Source: Hypomyces perniciosus (lineage: Eukaryota; Ascomycota; Sordariomycetes; Hypocreales; Hypocreaceae). From it: a stretch of DNA of 64,000 nt. The position numbers and the translations under genes are program-made. Each line of letters opens with the position of its first letter. The first letter of the stretch is position 1. The notes beneath the pieces were generated by a model that was not told the DNA's origin, ran no database searches, and saw nothing but the letters and a program-made list of their open reading frames with translations. Below are positions 57,983-64,000 of this stretch, in pieces. The stretch spans positions 2,356,001-2,420,000 of the forward strand of contig SPDT01000007.1 in NCBI GenBank assembly GCA_008477525.1. Direction: 5' to 3'.

Positions 57983-60900
57983 AATGGCCGTAAACATCCA
58001 GCATCCAGTGGGAGGCATACGAAGTACGAGTACTCCGTACATACCAAGGTAATTGACGTGGCGGAGTGCGTGCACAGTCTAGATTCGCAGCCAGCCGGGT
58101 AATCGGCTTTCGAACAATGATCCTGCAACCAAAAATCCGTGGCCCAATTCCGTCGTTTCAGCCAGTAAAAAAGGGCCATTTCAAATATGCGCGAATCACT
58201 TGCCTAATTGTTCGAAACATGATTGATTTGCGTGTCTTGTTTCTTTATCCCTCGCGCCAAGTAACTGGTACAGGTCCGTGTGTGTCCAATGGCAATGGCC
58301 GAGAGCCGAACACATGTTACGTAGCATCCTCTGATGATTCCATTGCGTGGTCCCTCTTGCACCTATGTACGGAGTAAACTGGGAGGAATAAGTCATAATA
58401 ATACTGACGGCCTGTACTCGTACTTAGTAGCAGCTTACAAAGTCGCACTAACTGGGTTTGGAAATAGACGATGTGCCCCATAAAAGTCCGTATCCTTTGT
58501 AATATTTCCGAGGTCGGGATTCCAAAGCAGCTAACACGGCTAACGCGGCCGGAAAAAGAGCACTCAGCTGCAGCCATGGTTCACTCAGCCTTGGAGAGCA
58601 ACGGGGTTGCGCGTTTAAGCATGAATTTAAGCGTTGTCAGCCACTCGGCTTGGCACGGAAGCCTATTCCGTTTGATAACACCATTATTAGTTCTGGGCAT
58701 CCCCTTTGATCGTTAGGGGCAAGATGAGACCTCCAAACAGAATGGTCTCTGCTTTCCGTATCTAATACAACTTGCCTTTTCTCTTCTTGCGTAATCTTCT
58801 TTATGATTATGTTTCCACTCAGGTCCGTGGGAAAGCATCTCGATCGTTGGAGATTGCCATGCTTTCTTGGTGGAAATGGTGGCTTAAGACTAGTGGGGAC
58901 TTTTGGGCGTTGGCGCACACGAAGCGTGCCGTGCTTGCCGACTTGGCCCCAGGGGGGTGATATTTTGTCTCGTGTGTGTTTCTCAGTCTGATTTTCACAG
59001 TGTTTTATGATTTGTGTATTCCCGGCACGATATACAGAGTTACGTGGCATCAAAGAGAGCTCATCCGCCTCCCCAATGCCTGCCCAAAATATGAATATTC
59101 TCCTCTTTTTTTTCTTTTTTTTTTCTTTTTTTTTTTGCTGTGAACAAGAGCAGAGAACCTGGCGAGTTTTATCTCAACTACCTAAGATACAGATTTTGAC
59201 CAGCAACAGTTAGTACTCGTACTGATCCTTCACGTCATGATCCCGCCGCAAGGAACAATATTGATAAAATTAGCACAGTATGCCGCCCCGAAGCTGGGAT
59301 AAAACAAGTCAAGGGACAAGGTGGAGGGCGCTTGCTGCCTTCATCCAGGCCCTAAAACTTGGCTCGGCGATATGCTTATCCAGACACCACACACAAACAT
59401 GCATGGGTGGCGCACGTGAGACCATGTGGGCTTCCTTTGATCCCTTGAGAAGGCCGTCGGGGTTTGAGACGAGCATGCAAAGCGGCTTGGGGTGCTTGCG
59501 TTGTGATACAATGGCGTCAAGCACCATACCGAGGGGATTTTGACGTCCTGCAACCGTCTCGGTCTCGGTCTTCGGCTTTTTTTTTCTTATTTCTTTTTTA
59601 GAGAGACATCCATCCCTCTCGCCAAGACTGATTACGAAAGTCCGAAAAACAGATCAGTTCGGGTTTATAATGATTTACATAAGTCGATGGAGCACCGTTG
59701 CAATATTGACTCAAGCATAGCGCAATCAGCCCGTTTGCCGCAATCCGATGCTGCTGTAATATTAGTAGTGCTTTACAAAGTACTCCATACACTCCACAAT
59801 GATTATGAAGTGCGACAAAAGGGCTGATCCATTTCATAACAAGGTTAATGTTTAGTTAATCCTTGTGGGGCATAAATAAGACATTTGTAAGTATCTGACG
59901 CCCGTTTTGCCCAGATAAGTGTTAACTTAACGGGCGCGACGGCCTAACCTTACTTTACTCGTACTCTTAATCATACTACTACTACAGGGTAGTATCCCAT
60001 ACTCCGTACGAGCAATAAAATAGCCACGAAATCGGTGCACGAGCATATGGTTTTGTATTTTTCTCGAGTCCAGTTCGAGTTTTTCTCCACTGCATTGCAT
60101 CTAGATTTCAAAGAGGGCATGTGGTGCGGCCGCACACTAATATGTCGCCTTCTAGGTATTAGTACTCCGTACTACTTCGTATATACAGCTCCAGTCACCA
60201 AGAGGATTCCAAAGATCTAGGGTTTTGGATAAATCGGCACCGCCATGCCGCATCCTTTTAGCCAAAGGCGTATGTGGAGTGGGCATGCGAACGGACACTT
60301 CCATTGAGACGTCTTGTTGATCCAGCGGGATTGGCTCCTATTTTCGTTTCAAAGGCCTTTCCCCTTTGGCGGGAAGATCCGCGAGTCAAGAGTACGAGTA
60401 TGAGAGCTGCGACGCAGACTTACTCCGTACTCGTATGCTGTCTCGCCTTTCTTACAAAGTACGGAGTACCAGTCTTAAATATCCATTGTTCGCTAATAAT
60501 AAGCGGGTGGATAAATCATTAAGTCCGTCTACAATCAAAATCGCCGAAACGATGACTAAAGCATAAGCAGCTATGTCCGTCGTACTTCGTATTACTGGCC
60601 GTATGTATCTCCAATCTCCAAGACGCCGAATCCCCACAAAAAAGAAAGGTCACACAGCATGACAGAAGAGACACCACCCCAAGATCGGCCTTACAAGGTC
60701 TTGGCCTTCTAAGCTTAATTCGCGCCAAATCTGCAGAAATCTGGCCAGTCAATCACACACGCACAGAGAGCCTTTTGCTGCATTATCTCGGAGAATTCCA
60801 CACATATCCACAACATTCACGTACTACTTCCGAGCAGAAAACCATTTCCTGGTGCTTTCGAGACATCGGGCCGATGGGGCGTGGGGATATAAGCCGGACG

Positions 60901-62013
60901 GTCAGCGCAACAGTCGGATCACGCGGCAAATACGGAGCATTGTTTAATTTTTCACGAGTTCCGGGACGATGTATTCGGGACCGAAGAGGCCCCAAAAAAA
61001 AGCTTAAGCATCTGCAAAGGCATTAATCCGCAAGTTGGGACCATGCACAAGACATTGGCAACGTTTGTGCCTGTTCCTTGTAGTACTGATGCAACTGCTT
61101 GCTTGGCTGCCAATGGCAGATGATATCGGTATGGAGTACACATGAGTGGCTAGAGAATCGCGGCATTTCTGCCACAGAAAACCTCATCTGCACGAGTAAG
61201 ACAAGCGGGCTCACCTTGTATGTACTGATGCCATTTTGTTATTGAGATCTGCTACCCTGTAGTACTCGTAGTAATATCCGAAATTAATATATTCACACCA
61301 TTTCCCCTGCCATGGATGCCACTAGGTACACACCCTCCCGCTCCTTTTCGGTTCTGCGGCACGAGGTCTTCCTTCCCAGAGAGGACGGCAGGGAGGCGCG
61401 GTACGTACTCTAATGCATGACTAATATACCCACGTGCATACTGGTAGTACTAGTACGAAGTACTAGTACTGTACTTCATGCCTCTCCGCACACCAATCGT
61501 CAATTCGCCATATTGGCAACCAAACCGTATCAGATGGATCTATCTCTACGGATGGTAAGGGTATTGTCCGAGGACCCCATATTTCCACATCAAGGTGTCT
61601 GGTCGTTCATCTCGGGGCATATCTGTGGATCTCCAAGTTCTCGAACAGCATACCGACAAGCTTCGGAGCAGCCTTCAGGAATCACGTTCGCCATGCAATT
61701 CTTCCTCCTACCAGGACAGACACAAAAGAATCATAGAGTTGCGCCACTTCGGTCTGTCGGTCATTCGGATACACATAGGAAAGCTCGGCTGAAGCCTCTT
61801 TTTCTTTAACCTTGCCTTTTTCTCAGATGCTCAGTCCCCGCTAAACGCAGTGCAGCATTTTGGCCGTTTTGTTTTGTTTCATAGCTCGCTTGGCTATTAA
61901 TACCAAGCCCTATATCACCTGCAATGCTGGACTTGGCGTCAGGCATCTTGGATAATTCCTCCACGAGTTATGGCTGAGAAAGACCACACCCTTCTACGCC
62001 AATTTTAGGCATC

Positions 62014-62037
62014 TTTTTTTTTTTTTTTTTTTTTTTT
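62014..62037. repeat. T24 homopolymer
   Basis: Twenty-four T in the gene-poor right arm. It could be the A tail of a reverse-strand retroposed copy, but no element body was recognised next to it. Confidence 0.9.
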
Positions 62038-64000
62038 ACAGAATATAGGGTCTATGTATGGCTTGTCAGGGATCGGGATTATGCCTCTCGGCAATTTCAA
62101 CCAGTGAGGATGCGTTTCATCGCGATAGTATACTATTTCGGTGCGGAGCAGTATTTCTTACTAGCAGGTTATCGTCATGGACGCCCTTCTTTCTTGATTC
62201 CAGACAATTTCCGACGGATCCGAAGCTTAGTGTTATGCTGCATAAAAATAGTCGGCCCATTTTTGGTAATACTATCTCCTTTCACCCCAAACTTCTACTC
62301 CACTGCGTGGATACCTAGGGTATAATTTTCGAGCCTTGGCTCAGTTGATAACCAGTGACTATTGACTATATTCAAAGCCGCCATGGGGATAGTAGTCATA
62401 TTGACTCGTTACTTCCGTCGGGGGTGTCTTGTTGTGACTTTGGCGAGACCCTCAGTGCCATCCCGAAGCCGTGACAAGTTACCGAGACTTTTCAATCCAA
62501 TAACCGATAGCCGTGACGATAGCCTTCATGAGATTGTATGTAGGTCTGTTCTTGGTCACTGATAGGATTGACATTACACAATCCGTGTCTATCTATGTAC
62601 TTCGTATACTGGCGCAGCGTCGAGACACCCTGTCCTCTCTGTCGGGGCCCAGGTCTTGGGTTGTAGATGACATGCTCTTAGCATCATATCTCCATTCTTG
62701 TCTGCCAAATTTCGTTTAAGGATATGATCTTCTCATCTTGTAGCCCGTGGCAACTCCGTATTGAAAAGTTCACCCTGCCAAGCGGTCACAATAAAACAAA
62801 GACCACCAAACATATACATTGCCATGGCAAACTCCAATTACCACATATTACTCTCATTGCTATGGTTGGAGTTTATTTCTATCTTCATCTGGCTGATAGA
62901 TGTCCTATAGGTATCGTAAGCCTATAGTCTATAGTATAACAATACAAGGGTCAATGAGACACAATGATTTTGCCGGCCAGGGCAGATAATAATAAGACAT
63001 CCTAAGGAGAAAAAAACATACAAAGCGGGCGAAAGAACCCCCTAAAGGAGCATATTGACTGGTACATCAACCCTACACCTTTCCTAACTAGGGAAGAATA
63101 CGCGATTTGAGGACATAGTACTGGGTATGGGTGACGGGGGAAGGGAAGGGTCCTCTCTAGCGCTTGAGGTTACGGCTATTTCTGACGCTCTATACTCATT
63201 GCTATGGATTAATCCAAATGAGCTCTCCTTTTCAGCGAGTGTGGTAGTCTCGGCAGCATTCGGGAGGTCCAGTTCTTCCAAAATATGTTGAACTCGATAC
63301 TCTATTAGATATGAGTATCAAAACAGCCCCTTTTCAGTAGAATCAACAAACCATTCAGATTATCCAGTCCTGCTTTATCTTGGGGGAAGCGTGGAATAGA
63401 ATTACCAGTTCTGATACTGATGAGAGGGTTTCATCGAGATGAGAGGGACCCCCATTGCTGCAGATAGTCCTCATTACATAGATAGCTCCTATCCAGCGAT
63501 TTTTTTTACAATGCTATAATAATCCGTATAATAGCACAAGTTAGTACCCGTTTTATTGTCACCATTTGTCTGTGAAGCCCCTGAAGTTCTGTGCTTCCTT
63601 CATGACTGGCACATATCCAGCAATGGCGGGTATCGGGGAGCACAGACAAAACTACCTAGTAGCTATGTATTCATACGCATCTTGAGACTCTTTAAAATAG
63701 GTTTCCTCGATCTCCTTACAGAGTACGGAGTACTTGTCAAGGGAATGGGTAGTGTTGAAGGAAGTGAGGAAGAGCGGCACTAAGGACCACAATGAGATCA
63801 CAATGAGGCCGTGTGTCAACCTCAGTAACGGATAATTCCACATCACGGCACATTCCTTTATTCCTAACTAGCCTGTAAGAGCCCGGATGGTTAGCAAATT
63901 CATGTATTTAAGCAGCAGCTTTCCCCACCTAACTTGGGATCAGCAAGAGTGTCGAATTCTATCATTTTATGAATCTGCAAATGAGCCCTCATACTGTTGA

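Larger units (their letters stand above)
54215..64000. other. PAC2 upstream region and 8-kb gene-poor stretch
   Basis: 54215 to about 55930 is C/T-rich on the minus strand and is probably leader and promoter of PAC2; the 228-codon frame at 55243-55929 in it is low-complexity and not accepted as a gene. From 56 kb to the end there are only short frames without domains. This part has many motif copies (58031, 58367, 60000, 60163, 60421, 60459, 61452, 63723), poly-T runs and an 18-bp tandem repeat. I recognised no transposon, RNA gene or telomere repeat. Confidence 0.55.

Overview
The window looks like nuclear DNA of a filamentous ascomycete (Pezizomycotina). Support comes from short introns of about 50-90 bp with GTATGT/GTAAGT donors and CTAAC branch sites, a Zn2Cys6 regulator, a NoxB-type NADPH oxidase, a WOPR (Pac2) regulator, an ankyrin NLR-like STAND protein, and intron-containing nuclear tRNA genes. 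The protein sequences read most like Sordariomycetes, possibly Hypocreales; this is an impression from memory, not a search result.

Layout. 1-4151 has no convincing gene. 4152-6490 encodes an AT-hook plus Zn2Cys6 transcription factor. 7661-8875 (-) encodes an unknown low-complexity protein and 10230-10556 (-) a tiny GPI-anchored-type surface protein. 12134-18140 (+) is a very large SesB-like/NACHT/ankyrin/ZZ protein with a one-base frame break just after the Walker A motif. It is followed tail-to-tail by a small secreted cysteine-rich protein (18674-19153, -) that carries a C25 tract in its coding sequence. Next come an MFS symporter of the allantoate/nicotinate type (19666-21425, -), a solo transposon-type helix-turn-helix protein (22207-22647, +) and a Thr/Ser-rich single-pass wall sensor-like protein (24383-25795, -). 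This 9-26 kb stretch looks accessory.

27.9-54.2 kb is a block of conserved genes: NoxB, Ubc4, Lys1, glutaryl-CoA dehydrogenase, a hypothetical protein, the PI4P 5-kinase Mss4, tRNA-Ala(AGC), Coa6, Sys1, Cft2/CPSF100, tRNA-Lys(CTT) and the WOPR regulator Pac2. Divergent pairs (Ubc4/Lys1, Coa6/Sys1) probably share promoter regions. Lys1 and glutaryl-CoA dehydrogenase converge and belong to lysine synthesis and lysine/tryptophan breakdown respectively. 54.2-64 kb again has no gene I can support.

The most interesting items are the NLR-like gene with two independent defects (catalytic Ser to Gly in the hydrolase motif, and the frame break), the cysteine-rich secreted protein with a homopolymer able to shift frame, and a 10-base motif (TACT[C/T]CGTAC) repeated dozens of times, apparently only between genes. 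Exon boundaries were read by eye from splice signals and frame continuity, without transcript evidence.
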